Shown in pieces: positions 8,777 to 19,884 of a stretch of DNA of 32,297 nt. The stretch is from Welwitschia mirabilis. Taxonomy: Eukaryota; Gnetophyta; Gnetopsida; Welwitschiales. The notes beneath the pieces are model-generated. The model had not been told where the DNA came from. It saw nothing but the letters and a program-made list of their open reading frames with translations, and did no database searches. A program made the position numbers and the translations under genes. The stretch's first letter is position 1. Each line of letters begins with the position of its first letter. Where the stretch lies: assembly GCA_051453625.1 (NCBI GenBank), contig JBOZIK010000001.1:113045586-113077882 (forward strand), given 5' to 3'.

Positions 8777-10998
8777 CATCACAATCAAGTAATGAATGAG
8801 AGCTCTGCCTAGTTTCATTTCTTCCCTATTCATCATCATGAACATCTTGTAGAGTATTTTATAACTAAGTACTTCATTTTTATGTTTGGAAGATATCCTC
8901 ATTCTAATTAGAAAAATCCAATAAGTAATTACTAGAACTATGTTTGTATGTGCTAGGCACATGAATAAGCTTAATTCCTCTAGGTTGTATTATGATCAAA
9001 CCATTTTAGCTAGAAGGAACTCAAAAATTATGGCCAGTTGATACATCTCCTTCTTTAACCATAGAACATTGAGCATCTAAAATTTGTACAAGATGAAAGG
9101 AGGGATGTAGCTTAGAAAGATCAATATGAAATATGTTCTATGAGGTTTTAGAAAAAATGACATCACAAAAAATGATAATCTTATGATGCTTAGAAATGTG
9201 CACATGATATCCTTTTTGACGAATTAAAATCCCAAAAAAATGCCAAAATGAACATGTGCACCAAGCTTATCATGATGTTTGGAAGAAATATGAACAAAGC
9301 ACTTACATCTAGATACTTAAAGATGGTTTAAAGTAGGGTTTTATCCATTCCATTTTTCAATTGGGAAAACATCTTTTTAGAAGCATAAATAATATAATTA
9401 TTGTGATAGACCATAGTACTAGTATCTCATCCAAAATTAAGACTTACATTCATTAAACTATATCATTAAATGTGTCATATTCAAGATGGTCTGATTAAAC
9501 TATTCAATGATGTCATTCTTTTAAGGCATTCTTAGAAATGTATTTAGATGATGAATGCCTTCTAAAGTGAAAGAGTCCTAGAATGTAGCTAATGTGTATT
9601 CTCCATCATCATTAGAATGGAAACACTTAGTATTATGACTAGTTTCCTTTTTACTTTAAAAATCTTGAAAACATTTAAAGCAAGAGATTTAGACCTAATA
9701 AAATATACCCAAGTCATGCATGAAAAATTATGTATGAAGGATATGAAGTAATGATAGCCTTCCAATATATGTAACAGCATAAAACCATATAGATAACTAT
9801 GAGTGAGCAAAAGCTTTTGAGCAACATTCCACTTGTTATAAGAAGAATGTTGTTAGGTTGCTTTACACATTATACATGTTTCACATTAAGGAAAATCACA
9901 TGGAATGAAGAGTAGAATTTGATGATCATTTTCATGCATTACAGTTAATGAATAAGAATTAAGATGATCCAAATTAGCATGCCATAGAAGCAATGGAGAG
10001 ATTTCTTCTTGTAAAACATGACATGCAATTTTGTACATAGTAATACATCCTTGAAGTTGCATTATTTTTTCATCCATGTAGTTATTTATGAAACAATTTT
10101 AAGAAGCATCAAGAATGTTGTTGGAATTCTTTATCATGGATATAGAATGATCTTCTCTAACTAATGTGGAAAGAGGGAGAAAATAAGACCTCAAAAAGAG
10201 AGCATACTAAACATGAGATAGCGTCTGTTGTAAGAGAGGAGGCAACTAAAAGGTCATTTTACCATGACCTTTCATAAGAACTAGAGTTATTTCTACTAAA
10301 TAAACTTGAATAAGCTATGAAACAAAGCCATCAAAATAGTCACACTTATATAACATATGCTTGATTGCACTAGTATCTAGAATTCAAGATTTATCATAAG
10401 GTATGTTTCCACTCATATACACAAATTCATGGCTTTGAAACATAGCATTAGATTCATAGCATTTAGCATTATCTAGAGAATTAGAATCATCAGTCATGGC
10501 ATTCACCTTAGAAGTAGTTTTAATTTTTTCCTAAAGAATCCAGTAGTAATTTGTGCTATGACCTTGTCTACCACNNNNNNNNNNNNNNNNNNNNNNNNNN
10601 NNNNNNNNNNNNNNNNNNNNNNNNNNNNNNNNNNNNNNNNNNNNNNNNNNNNNNNNNNNNNNNNNNNNNNNNNNNNNNNNNNNNNNNNNNNNNNNNNNNN
10701 NNNNNNNNNNNNNNNNNNNNNNNNNNNNNNNNNNNNNNNNNNNNNNNNNNNNNNNNNNNNNNNNNNNNNNNNNNNNNNNNNNNNNNNNNNNNNNNNNNNN
10801 NNNNNNNNNNNNNNNNNNNNNNNNNNNNNNNNNNNNNNNNNNNNNNNNNNNNNNNNNNNNNNNNNNNNNNNNNNNNNNNNNNNNNNNNNNNNNNNNNNNN
10901 NNNNNNNNNNNNNNNNNNNNNNNNNNNNNNNNNNNNNNNNNNNNNNNNNNNATCATCAGTCATGGCATTCACCTTAGAAGTAGCTTTAATTTTTTCCC
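8777..10998 (-). pseudogene. Copia B: integrase region relic
   Basis: Minus-strand copia pol with the integrase recognisable. The HHCC zinc region is at 9886-10077 and just beyond: LWHANLDHLN has H-x4-H (residues 33 and 38 of that ORF), and after one stop CETC gives the C-x2-C. The catalytic-core remnant at 9589-9810 contains GYHYFISFIHNFSCMTWVYF, where the family has FIDDFSRMTWVYF; the catalytic aspartates are lost here. Further down, 8811-8960 matches the copia A connection region at about 4607-4750. RT and RNase H are missing to the left, so B is 3'-truncated near the N run at 8677-8776. The N run at 10575-10951 carries the same sequence on both flanks and is probably an assembly artefact. 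Confidence 0.82.
10575..10951. other. Assembly gap, 377 N, with duplicated 89-bp flanks
   Basis: The 89 bp at 10486-10574 and at 10952-11040 are the same sequence with two differences. Probably an unmerged overlap, so the true gap is likely absent. Confidence 0.85.
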
Positions 10999-11890
10999 AA
11001 AGAATCCAGTAGTAATTTGTGCTATGACCTTGTCTACCACATCGTAAACAGTAATATATATTTTTCTTTAGAGAAATATTATTCTGATCTGGTTTCTTCT
11101 TTGGCTAAAACCAGTGGCATTGAGGAGGAGGAGCTACTTGTTTTTCTTGAGTAGCTTTACCCTTATCATGATGTTTAATATTAGAAGATTATTTACTTGT
11201 AGATTACTTCTTGAAGGGAGATCCATTTTGAGGATGTGACACTTTGAATACAACTTTAGAGGACAAGGGAGTAGTAAAGTTAAATTACTCTTTGGTAGCT
11301 ATAAGATCCTTATTAAGTGTGTTAAAAGTCATTTATGGTAATTTCTGACTATCATGTAATGACATAATATAACTACATAAAGAAAGATTCCAATGTAGAC
11401 ATACGTGGTTTTGTGGATCAATTTCAATAACATTGACCTTGATATTAGTCATTTTTACAATCAGCTATTACATCTTTCCCTTTTTGTAACATAAACTGTT
11501 CATACTTATGATAAGGTTTATAAGCTCTAAATCATTTTTTCAGTGGAATATATCCTACAATATGGTGAAATTGGTATATTTGGTCTTACTACAGTCTACC
11601 AACTTCTTATGCTTTAAAGCCATAAACTTTCTCATAATCATTGTCAACCTATTATTAATGGACTTCTAAGCATCTTCTTCCTCTAAAAGTTAAAGAGGAA
11701 CATGTGCTTTCTCAAAAAAAACTCTATGTCAAAACTGCATATGCACATGATGGACATGAAATCTTTATGCTAATATTCTCAACTTTTGATAATCCTGAAG
11801 TGTAACTCTAATATTTGTTATGATTCTAATTGGTAAAACCAGTGTAAATGAGTTTAACAACATTTGAAACTTACTCTTTAAGGTTGCCAT
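10999..11890 (-). pseudogene. Copia B: gag relic with zinc knuckle
   Basis: Capsid/nucleocapsid gene of copia B, which packages element RNA. The start is taken at the ATG at 11888-11890 (MATLKSKFQMLLNSFTLVL), the first ATG before a stretch that, despite many stops, ends in a nucleocapsid-type zinc knuckle at about 11001-11055. That knuckle reads YCLRCGRQGHSTNYYWI: C-x2-C-x4-H is intact, but the final Cys of CCHC is replaced by Tyr. A lysine- and serine-rich stretch precedes it, as in other gags. Numerous stops make it non-functional. The copy of the knuckle region left of the N run (10486-10574) is an assembly duplicate. Confidence 0.75.
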
Positions 11891-11904
11891 GTTGATGAAA
11901 ATAG

Positions 11905-12240
11905 AATAGAAGATGACCAAGGATCCTACTCACATCCATAACTAATCAATGGATCTATCCTTCATACAAAGAATAATTATTAACTCGAGACAAAAAAGTG
12001 ATAATAGAAAGACAAAATAGTATAGTCAATGTGATGATGGATCTTTCTCATATCCACAAATTTCAAATGATCTATTCTAGTCATAATGACACAATAAACT
12101 ATTAAAAAATAACTCATGATAGAGAGGTATAGTTAATTTGAAAAGAATCTTGCTTACACCCAAAAGTCAAATAAACTATCCAATCCACAAAATTGTGGCA
12201 ATAATAAAACTAATCTCTTATGATCATATATATGTAAGGA
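11905..12240. repeat. Three degenerate tandem units in the copia B leader
   Basis: About three units of roughly 110-120 bp, starting near 11930, 12050 and 12147. Each has a core like gatcttnctcacatccanaa followed by a track of aact, aaat and attc words. Identity is low, roughly two thirds by eye. They lie directly upstream (minus strand) of the gag start, where an untranslated leader is expected. Confidence 0.45.
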
Positions 12241-13773
12241 AAACAAAGTAAATTTATTAAGAAATCATTATGTGAATGTGGTAAATTTTAACATAAGAAG
12301 CCTAAATTATTATATGATAAAGAGAAAGATTTTTCAAGTTTAAGTCTTTCTCCCAAATCGGGTAGTAACCACACCCTCTCCAAGGATGGGATCTTTATTT
12401 CTAAAAGGAATAAAAAGATAAAGTGTGAATCACATCAGCTAGTTTTTGCTACCTTAGTTATAGAACCCATTTAAGGGAGAGTATGATGAAAAGTTGATAA
12501 CCTAAACTAATGTTCCCCTATCAATTTGATGATGAAATCTAATTAGACTATACGACTGTGCCTTTGATCTTCACCCAATACACCCTCAACTACTAAGGCA
12601 TGCATGAGAATGTGAACCTTGGGATTCCTAGGATGTTTTTGTTTACGAGAGAGATGGATCTTTGAGTGGCTCAAATTACAGATTTATGGTACTTAAAACT
12701 ACACAACAAGCTCATATGGTGGCATTACCTAATATAAATCAAGGTCTACATGAGGCTCCTTGTGCCCACCAACAACCAAGACTTATTACTAGTGAAATAC
12801 ATTAAATGTTTAAGGTATGGGTAATTTTCAATTGTAAAGCTTAAGCATTAAAATCATTTTAAGTGTGGTATAAAGTGAGAGAGAAAGATAAGCCAAAGAA
12901 ATAGAAAAATTAAGACTTTTTTTTGACAAGTTAAGTCAAGTAGATCTTGCTCAACATTTCAACTCAACCTAATATATCCAAATTAAAAGTGAAAGGAGTT
13001 CATAGTGGAAAAAATCAAGTTAAGTGGATCTTGTTCCACATCCCAGCTTAACTTGATGTAAGAGAAATGGAGGTTTAATGGACTTACAATTATTAAAGAT
13101 GCCCTAAAAACTCCAAAATCAATGTAAAAAAAGCTAAAAATGCATATGCACAAAAGTAAGCTAAAACCTCAGCAAAATTTGCATGTGCATAAGATTGACA
13201 CAAAACCTTGCACTAAGCTAGCTAAGCCAAAATAAATTCTCAAGCTAAGAGTGGATGCACATATCCCATGAAAAATGAGCTTTAAAGTTGAAAACAGTGT
13301 TGAAATTTCAAAATCATCTGCTAACTAATTCATGACTATCATGCACTTGCATTGCCTTTCACTTAAAAATGTCAGGAACTTTGGAGATTTATTATTACCA
13401 GTGCAAAAATCATAAGTAGCTAAGATGGCCAAGGGATTCAGTGAAGGCTTTTGGTAGAAACCTTCAACATAGATTATAGGATAGTCTAATTCAAATCATC
13501 CCCTCTTGACTTTATAAAACCCACAAAAATTGCTTAAAAACTCAAAAGTATCTTCTTAGATTACATCGGCATCACCTATCATAATACAACATGGAAATAT
13601 TCTATAGAGGATATCATCTTTCAGAGTCACTCTTCCTTATATAGGAAGACCATTATCTAGAAATTATATTTTAGACACCAAACAAATGGAAAAACTACTT
13701 CACTAGAGAACTTTCTGTGTTCATGGAATCTCGACTATAAAATATCCATCAAAAACAAAGAATTACTGATGAA
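12241..13773. other. Noncoding stretch between copia B and the main copia element
   Basis: No ORF or element gene was recognised. The 5' LTR of copia B should lie here, but I found no tRNA-iMet-type PBS. A degenerate direct repeat and hairpin occur at 12929-13057. Confidence 0.45.
12929..13057. repeat. Imperfect direct repeat containing an 11-bp perfect hairpin
   Basis: The segments starting near 12929 and 13015 share (c)aagttaagt..gatcttg(c/t)tc(a/c)acat and a similar tail. In the second, ATCAAGTTAAG (13014-13024) and CTTAACTTGAT (13047-13057) form a perfect 11-bp inverted repeat around a 22-base loop. The first copy has lost the pairing. Confidence 0.65.
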
Positions 13774-14037
13774 TGCTAAAGAAAATCTAAAGAGATACTT
13801 TAGTGGAAAAATATTTTTCTTGATTTTTAAATGCATACAATGAGTTACAAGATTTATATATACTACTACTAATAAACTAAGATCCTAATGATTCTCCTAA
13901 ATTATCGCAACTGCCTAGAATTATTAATAACTAAAATTTACAATTCAAATAATGATCCTAATGATTCTACTAAATTATTGCAACTACCTAGAATAATTAG
14001 TAACTAGAATATACAACTAATATTTGTAATTCTAATA
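13774..14037 (-). repeat. 3' LTR of the main copia element, with internal duplication
   Basis: About 264 bp, against 188 bp for the 5' LTR. The difference is a tandem duplication of 73 bp: 13881-13953 and 13954-14026 both start gatcctaatgattct and run parallel with roughly ten differences. The inner edge abuts the PPT at 14038. The expected terminal TG on the element strand reads TA here. Confidence 0.85.
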
Positions 14038-14050
14038 CGTCCCCTCAAGT
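14038..14050 (-). other. Polypurine tract of the main copia element
   Basis: On the minus strand the bases before the 3' LTR read ttgaggggacg, a typical copia plus-strand primer. They follow directly on the RNase H tail HDVRVPT. Confidence 0.75.
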
Positions 14051-15500
14051 TGGTACACGCACATCATGAATGCCTAAGTTTCTAATTAGAATGTGAAACT
14101 GTGAGCATCCAAGAGTCTTAGTGAAAATTTCTGCTGGTTGGAGCTTTGACTGCAAATGTCTCGTAGTCATCGTCCCAGCCTAAACCTGTTCCCAAACGAA
14201 ATGGCAATCTATCTCAATATGTTTTGTGTTCTTATGAAACACTGGGTTGGCTGCAATGTGTATAGCTGACTGACTATCATAGAAGAGAGGCATGGGTTCA
14301 TGTTGTATAACACCCAAAGAAGCCAATAGGGACTTCAACCCAATTAGTTCCCTTACAACAGCTACCATTACCCTATATTCTACCTCCGCTGATGACCTCG
14401 AGATGGTACTCTGCTTCTTTGCCTTTCATAAAATCGGTGACAAACCCAACATAACAAAGTAGCTAGTCACAGAACGATGCGTGACTGGATAACTTGCCAA
14501 ATCTGAGTCATAAAAAGCTCATAGCCACATGTTGTAATCTTCTCAAAGGAGAATCCCCTGTCTTAAATGTCCCTTGATGTAGCAAAAAACCCATATGGCT
14601 ACATCAAAATGTTTCTTACAGGGTGTCTGAGTGAACTGAGATAACACATAAACTGAATAAGGAATCTCTGGTCGTGTGATAGTGAGGTATATGAGATGAC
14701 CAACCAAATGTCAATATGCGGCACTATCCTCAGCTAGCTCCCCCTCGACTAAACCCAATTAATGATTCTATTCCATGGGGGTGTCGGCTAGCTTGACCCT
14801 AAGTAGACCCTTCTTGGACAAGATGTCCAAAGCATACTTACACTAACATAAGAACAAGCCCTTCGATGAATGAGCTACCTCGATGCCCAAGAAATACTTC
14901 AATACCCCAAGGTCTTTGATATTGAAACATTTATGCAAATAGGATTTGAAGTCCAAACAAGCATCTTGATCATTTTCCATTAAAATAATATCATCAGCAT
15001 AAACTAATAGACCCATTAACATGTTTCATTTACGAAAAATGAACAACAAGTAATTCGTGTGAGATCGTATAAATCCATACCTTCGAAGCATGTCACTTAA
15101 CTTGGTGAACCAATTATAGGAAGCATGACGCAAACTATAAAGTCATTTACATAGTCGACACATCATGGCCAATATGGAATCTAGGTGACAGTTTCATGTA
15201 AACCTTCTCATCTAGGTCTCCATGCAAAAAGGTGTTATTAACATCCATTTGATGTAGTTGCCATCCTCGCGCAAGGACAATGGACAAAAACATGTGTACG
15301 GACATGAGTTTAGCAACTGACATGAATGTTTCATGGAAATTTAGGCCCTTAATTTGTGTAAAGCCTTTAGCCATTAAATGTACCTTGTATCTCTCAATAG
15401 TGTCGTTTGACTTGTACTCAACCTTGTAAACCCATTTGAAATCAATGGGTCTTTTCCCATGAAGCAGAAACTCCAACGTCTAAGTCTGATTTGCCTCAAG
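14050..15500 (-). pseudogene. Main copia: reverse transcriptase and RNase H
   Basis: This is the polymerase part of pol; in an active element it copies element RNA into DNA and removes the template. RT begins near 15480 with FLLHGKRPIDFKWVYK and KSNDTIERYK, continues with LMAKGFTQIKGLNFHETF and ARGWQLHQMDVNNTFLHGDL (open at 15147-15476), and after a frameshift reaches the catalytic box YADD at 14990-15001, which is intact, then IKDLGVLKYFLGIEVAHS. RNase H is recognised by SRSSAEVEYRVMVAVVRELI, DSQSAIHIAANPVFH and KHIEIDCHFVWE (14180-14368). The frame ends just before the PPT. At least eight in-frame stops and a frameshift near 15147 rule out function. Loss is mostly point mutation, not deletion. 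Confidence 0.92.
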
Positions 15501-16400
15501 TGCCATAATCTCTCGAACTGTTACATCTCATCATTCTGGTTTCTTCACAGCCTCTGCATAGCTTTGGGGCTTAACCCTTAAGTTAATCACCATTAAAAAG
15601 GCCCTATAACCCTGAGAAAAATTATCAAATATCACATAATGCACTAAGGGATATGGAATACCTAAGGAGTTATCATGTCGTGGGAGACTTGAGAGGGGAT
15701 TTACAAGGGCATTCTTCATGATTTTGGGGCCATGAGATATGCACAGCTCAGCTAAAAATTGATCCTACTTATGCACCAAAGATGTTGCCTACTTTCCATT
15801 AGAAACTAAGGGGGATGGGGCCCTTAACTTCTTACACTTGTGCATGTGTTGTGAACTCTCGTCTTTGCTCTTTTAAGTCAAAAGGTACATGATGTACTGA
15901 GAAAATCACAAAATCATTTAATCTAGTTGGCAATCAAATTGTTCTTCTTGGACAATTTACAACTCCCTCAACTCACTCTTCTTCCCCTCATGAATCAACT
16001 CCCTCAACTTGCTCTTCTCTCAATTCTAAGCTTTTTGGTTTAGTTGCATCCTCACCATTTTCTTCCAATTCCCAATCTACACCTCCCTCAATAGGATGAG
16101 TGACTTCTCTTACCATGCTTGAGTTATCAACTTCAGCAAAAGGGAAAGCATTCTCATGAAAAAATACATCACGAGAATAAAGAAAAACATGTCTATGAAG
16201 ATCATAGAGTTTCCAAGCTTTCTTACCATGCAGATATCCCACAAACACACATTTCCTACTCCTTGAAGTAAATTTATCTTTTAGCTTTGAAGTGTGGTAT
16301 GCATAACAAAGACATCCAAAAGCTCTGATGTGATCTAAAGAAATTTTTCTTCCAAATAAAATTTCATGGGGAGACTAATCAAGTAGACTATTATTAATAT
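15500..16400 (-). pseudogene. Main copia: integrase C-terminus and linker to RT
   Basis: This region links the integrase core to RT. Recognisable pieces are MFVGYLHGKKAWKLYDLHRH, followed by VFLYSRDVFFHENAFPF (15988-16248), the copia counterpart of 'VFVGYPHGKKGWKVYDL ... SRDVVFHED'. An acidic variable stretch follows (WELEENGEDATKPK), and then SSLPRHDNSLGIPYPLVHYV and RVKPQSYAEAVKKPE (15531-15719), matching the 'P.SFAEAVKDP' run that opens the RT domain. Stops separate the blocks. Confidence 0.85.
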
Positions 16401-17504
16401 ACACTCTCCCCAAAAACAAACTGGCAAACCTGCTTGAAAACATAATGCATGAGCCATTTCAAGGATGTTCCTATGCTTTCGTTTTACCCTCTCATTTTGT
16501 TGCAGAGTGTCANNNNNNNNNNNNNNNNNNNNNNNNNNNNNNNNNNNNNNNNNNNNNNNNNNNNNNNNNNNNNNNNNNNNNNNNNNNNNNNNNNNNNNNN
16601 NNNNNNNNNNNNNNNNNNNNNNNNNNNNNNNNNNNNNNNNNNNNNNNNNNNNNNNNNNNNNNNNNNNNNNNNNNNNNNNNNNNNNNNNNNNNNNNNNNNN
16701 NNNNNNNNNNNNNNNNNNNNNNNNNNNNNNNNNNNNNNNNNNNNNNNNNNNNNNNNNNNNNNNNNNNNNNNNNNNNNNNNNNNNNNNNNNNNNNNNNNNN
16801 NNNNNNNNNNNNNNNNNNNNNNNNNNNNNNNNNNNNNNNNNNNNNNNNNNNNNNNNNNNNNNNNNNNNNNNNNNNNNNNNNNNNNNNNNNNNNNNNNNNN
16901 NNNNNNNNNNNNNNNNNNNNNNNNNNNNNNNNNNNNNNNNNNNNNNNNNNNNNNNNNNNNNNNNNNNNNNNNNNNNNNNNNNNNNNNNNNNNNNNNNNNN
17001 NNAGGATGTTCCTATGCTTTCGTTTTACCCTCTCATTTTGTTGTAGAGTGTCAATGCAACTAGTCTCATGCAGAATACCCTGATCACTGTAAAATTCCCT
17101 CATAGGGTGTGAATCAAACTTTAATCCATTATTGCTTCATAATTTCTTAACCTTTTTTATCAAATTGGTATCAACAAGTTTATAAAATTCAATGAGCTAT
17201 TGACTAGATTTACTTTTTTCTTTAAGCAGATACATCCAAATAGCATGACTACAGTCATCCACAATAGTTAATAAATGATAAGCACCACAAGAAGAAGCCT
17301 TATGATAAGGACCCCATAGATTACAATAAATAAGGTTAAAACATTATTTGCATTCTTATTACTCAAAGGAAAATTCAACCGAGTTTGCTTAGCTTGAAAA
17401 CATGCATCGCAAAATTTATTATCTTTAGAACTTAATTTACTAATATTAGGAATGAAAGATAAACTGTAACTTAACTGATGTTCCAAGCACCAGTGCCAAA
17501 TCAC
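16400..17504 (-). pseudogene. Main copia: integrase zinc region and catalytic core
   Basis: Integrase inserts the DNA copy into the genome. The N-terminal HHCC zinc region is intact at 17268-17504: WHWCLEH (H4-x4-H9) and CDAC (C32-x2-C35), followed by QAKQTRLNFPLSNKN. Near the core's end the conserved stretch SDQGILHETSCIDTLQQNE leads to VKRKHRNI at about 17003-17103, and LEMAHALCFQAGLPVCFWGE follows left of the N run. The 51 bp before the N run (16462-16512) and after it (17003-17053) are the same sequence with one mismatch. Protein motifs read straight through if they are merged, so the 490-N gap is probably not real. Frameshifts and stops occur between the zinc region and the core. Confidence 0.88.
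16513..17002. other. Assembly gap, 490 N, with duplicated 51-bp flanks
   Basis: 16462-16512 and 17003-17053 match with one difference, inside the integrase core. The protein motif order is continuous if the two are merged. Confidence 0.85.
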
Positions 17505-18120
17505 TATAGAGTCTACTCACTTCATTTTCAAAGCTGTGTGAAATCTTGTCGACTTGAAGTAATAGACCACTCCTTAAAGTTCATCCACTTTAATCAGCAT
17601 CCTCAAGGTTTAGTCCTATATCACATAAAGCTTATTAGTGAAGAATATTTGATAATTTAATTCAAAAATAAATTGATCCATACAAATCAAATTTCATGTT
17701 AAATTTAAAACATATAGAACATCAACAAGATTTATCTTATTGCTTATACGACTTGATGCTTCATCATCATAGTTGTCTTTGCCTCATTGGGCCAAATTAC
17801 CAATAGAGGTTCTACCTTTTACACCTCGCACATGAGCTCTAGGTCTCCTGTCATGTGATTCAATGCGCCACTATCCAAAATTCAAATAAGATTATCAAAA
17901 AACTTATCAAAAAGTTTGTCAAAGCTTTTGCATTTCAAGAGAGCTAACAGCCTCTGAATCTAATCATTTGATAAGCCTTGAAAACCTGCATTAATCTTGA
18001 ACTAGCCACTACTCATATTAAAAGCCACTACCTTGCCTCAAGTTTATCCAACTAAGCTTGTTTGGCTGTGGGTTGGCTCTTGAACTCATGATCCATGCCA
18101 CCATGTCAAATACCCAATCA
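17505..18120 (-). pseudogene. Main copia: protease region
   Basis: The aspartic protease that would cut the polyprotein. The active-site box is DSGA (17864-17875) within WILDSGALNHMTGD; the family usually has DSGAS(T)NHMT, so the residue after DSGA is Leu here. Weakly conserved text follows with INLVDVLYV, the usual 'LTDVLYVP' strand before the integrase zinc region. Stops are frequent. The small N run at 18121-18130 separates it from gag. Confidence 0.82.
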
Positions 18121-18130
18121 NNNNNNNNNN

Positions 18131-18966
18131 TGGCCACTGTGGTTGCTATGAATGTAACGCATTTCTCCTCCTTTCTATTTTGGTTTCCCAATCGAGAACC
18201 TAGACAATGGTTTAGAGTGAACTGCCACTATAACAACCTCGATACATTCCTCTTAGTCTCATGCAACTGATCTGTGATATTCCTCATGAGTGATTTGTGT
18301 GTAGGCCTTGCTAATTGTCAAGAGTGGATCCATGTTTAAGATCTAGGATTGAACGGTTCTGAACATGGAGTCATCAAGCCCCATTAGAAAATAGTATAAC
18401 TTCTCCTTGTCTCACTCATGTGTCAATTCTTATGCAACCTTGCATGTGCAGCCTTCACATGTACAAGTGAAAACCTTGAAGTAACTACTTAACTCGTTCC
18501 ATAATGTCTTCTTAAGTTTTGTGTAGTAGGTGGTAACTGTCATGCCTCATTGTCTTATCAAGGCTACCTCTCCTTTTAGTTGATGCACTATCGGAGCATT
18601 CCCAACCAAGAAACGATCCTTCGGATCATCCCAAAGGGCCTTTGCCAAGTTTTCATAAGCAACACTAGGTTAGATAGACTTGTCGATTAAATTGATAATC
18701 CATGAGATGAGCATGGTGTTACAAGCCTTCCAGTTGCTTACTTTAGGCATCCCAACTACAGGCGTTTTCAAGGACCCATTAATGAATCCTTCCTTGTTCT
18801 TCGCTTTCAATGCATTCAAGATCAATTTTTTTCACAAATCGTGATTATTATCATTTAGCACATATGTTGTTATCATTACTCCTAGATTTTCAGATGGTAA
18901 TAAGAAGAATGGCAATGATGCATCAATCATCTTTTTCGTAGTACCAATGACAAGAACTTCAGCCAT
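18131..18966 (-). pseudogene. Main copia: gag (UBN2-type)
   Basis: Capsid gene. It starts at the ATG at 18964-18966 (MAEVLVIGTTKKMIDASLPF), the first ATG of a frame that follows the copia gag pattern closely: LKAKNKEGFINGSL, NWKACNTMLISWIINLIDKS, VAYENLAKALWDDPKDRFLV, APIVHQLKGEVALIRQ, TTYYTKLKKTLWNELSSYF and CTCEGC. These correspond to the UBN2/gag domain blocks 'W..CN.MV.SWI', 'A..LW.DL..RF' and 'YYT.LK.LW.EL'. About seven in-frame stops are visible. A CCHC knuckle should lie near the N run at 18121-18130 but is not clear. Confidence 0.88.
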
Positions 18967-19873
18967 GAATTTTGGATAGGATCTCAATGAATGTTAAAGT
19001 GAATCATGAGGGAGGTTAAATGGGGCGGTGCTGATGGGATGAAAAGGAAGACCGGGGGTAAACTCGCAGCNNNNNNNNNNNAAAGAAGTTTAATTTGACA
19101 AAGAAGAGGATCGAGAGTGTCATCAAAGAATAAGAGCTAAAACGCATGGAGCAACATAAGCTTGTAAAGAGAAAAGTGACCAAAAGCAAGAGCAATGGAA
19201 AGTAGAGTAACTGATAGAAGAGGCATCAACACAATGACAACAAATAGTGAATGGTGCAGCAATCTATAGGGGTAAGTGCAGGTGTAGGGATCAGTGTGAT
19301 TATAAAGGAAGGAGATGGCGTAACGGTGTGATGTCATAAAGACAGAGTTTTATGGACTAGCTGCACTAGAGGTTTACATATCATCTACAATGGATGAGTC
19401 AATGGACATTGACATGATGGCAAGCAGCAACTAGAGCGATGCACCCTCTATGGTAGATAAGTAAGGGAGGCACTGTCAAGGAAACACAGGCTACACTGGC
19501 ATATCAAGAACTCTCCAGAGGCACACAGAGGTGAGATGGAGGCAAAGGCTGGAGCAGTAGCGAGTGCTCCTACTGATGGTGATGATGTCACTAGTAATGA
19601 TGCGGAAGTAGGAGATGTTGTTACTAATTTTGGTGAAGGAGCTGACGCCATTACAGCTGATGCAGGAGACAAAGATGATGTTTTGGTAAAGGTGCGGGAG
19701 TCTTAGAAGAAATAGGAGAAGCTGTGAATCATCTCGGTGAATCTCTAAAGGCTTTGCACTGACTGATCGAAGCTTTGATCTTATAATTAAGAACAAGTCC
19801 TGTAGTAGCATTCGAAGCTAAATCTTAGTAGAGGTAGAAATAGAAGACAGGTTTTAGGTTTTCTCTAAACCTT
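18967..19873 (-). other. Unusually long leader of the main copia element
   Basis: About 0.9 kb lies between the PBS and the gag start; copia leaders are commonly much shorter. Part of it is GC-richer and low-complexity. The minus strand is open at 19448-19672 (Ala/Ser/Pro/Thr-rich, MSPASAVMASAPSPK...) and at 19491-19811. The plus strand over about 19538-19706 is also open, with an acidic Gly/Asp/Ala-rich reading. Neither is recognised. It may be captured sequence or a repeat-expanded leader. An 11-base N run lies at 19071-19081. Confidence 0.55.
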
Positions 19874-19884
19874 CTCTGATATCA
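19874..19884 (-). other. Primer-binding site of the main copia element
   Basis: The plus strand reads ctctgatatca, so the minus strand is TGATATCAGAG. This is the tRNA-iMet site TGGTATCAGAG with one G-to-A change, directly next to the 5' LTR. Confidence 0.88.

Noticed and set aside
14180-14368. RNase H ORF as a host gene
   Set aside because: It is an open piece of the copia pol, with the conserved DSQSAIHIAANP and KHIEIDCHF blocks, continuous with the RT to its right.
17478-18270. Plus-strand ORFs at 17478-17660 and 18058-18270
   Set aside because: They are shadows of the minus-strand integrase, protease and gag of the main copia element.
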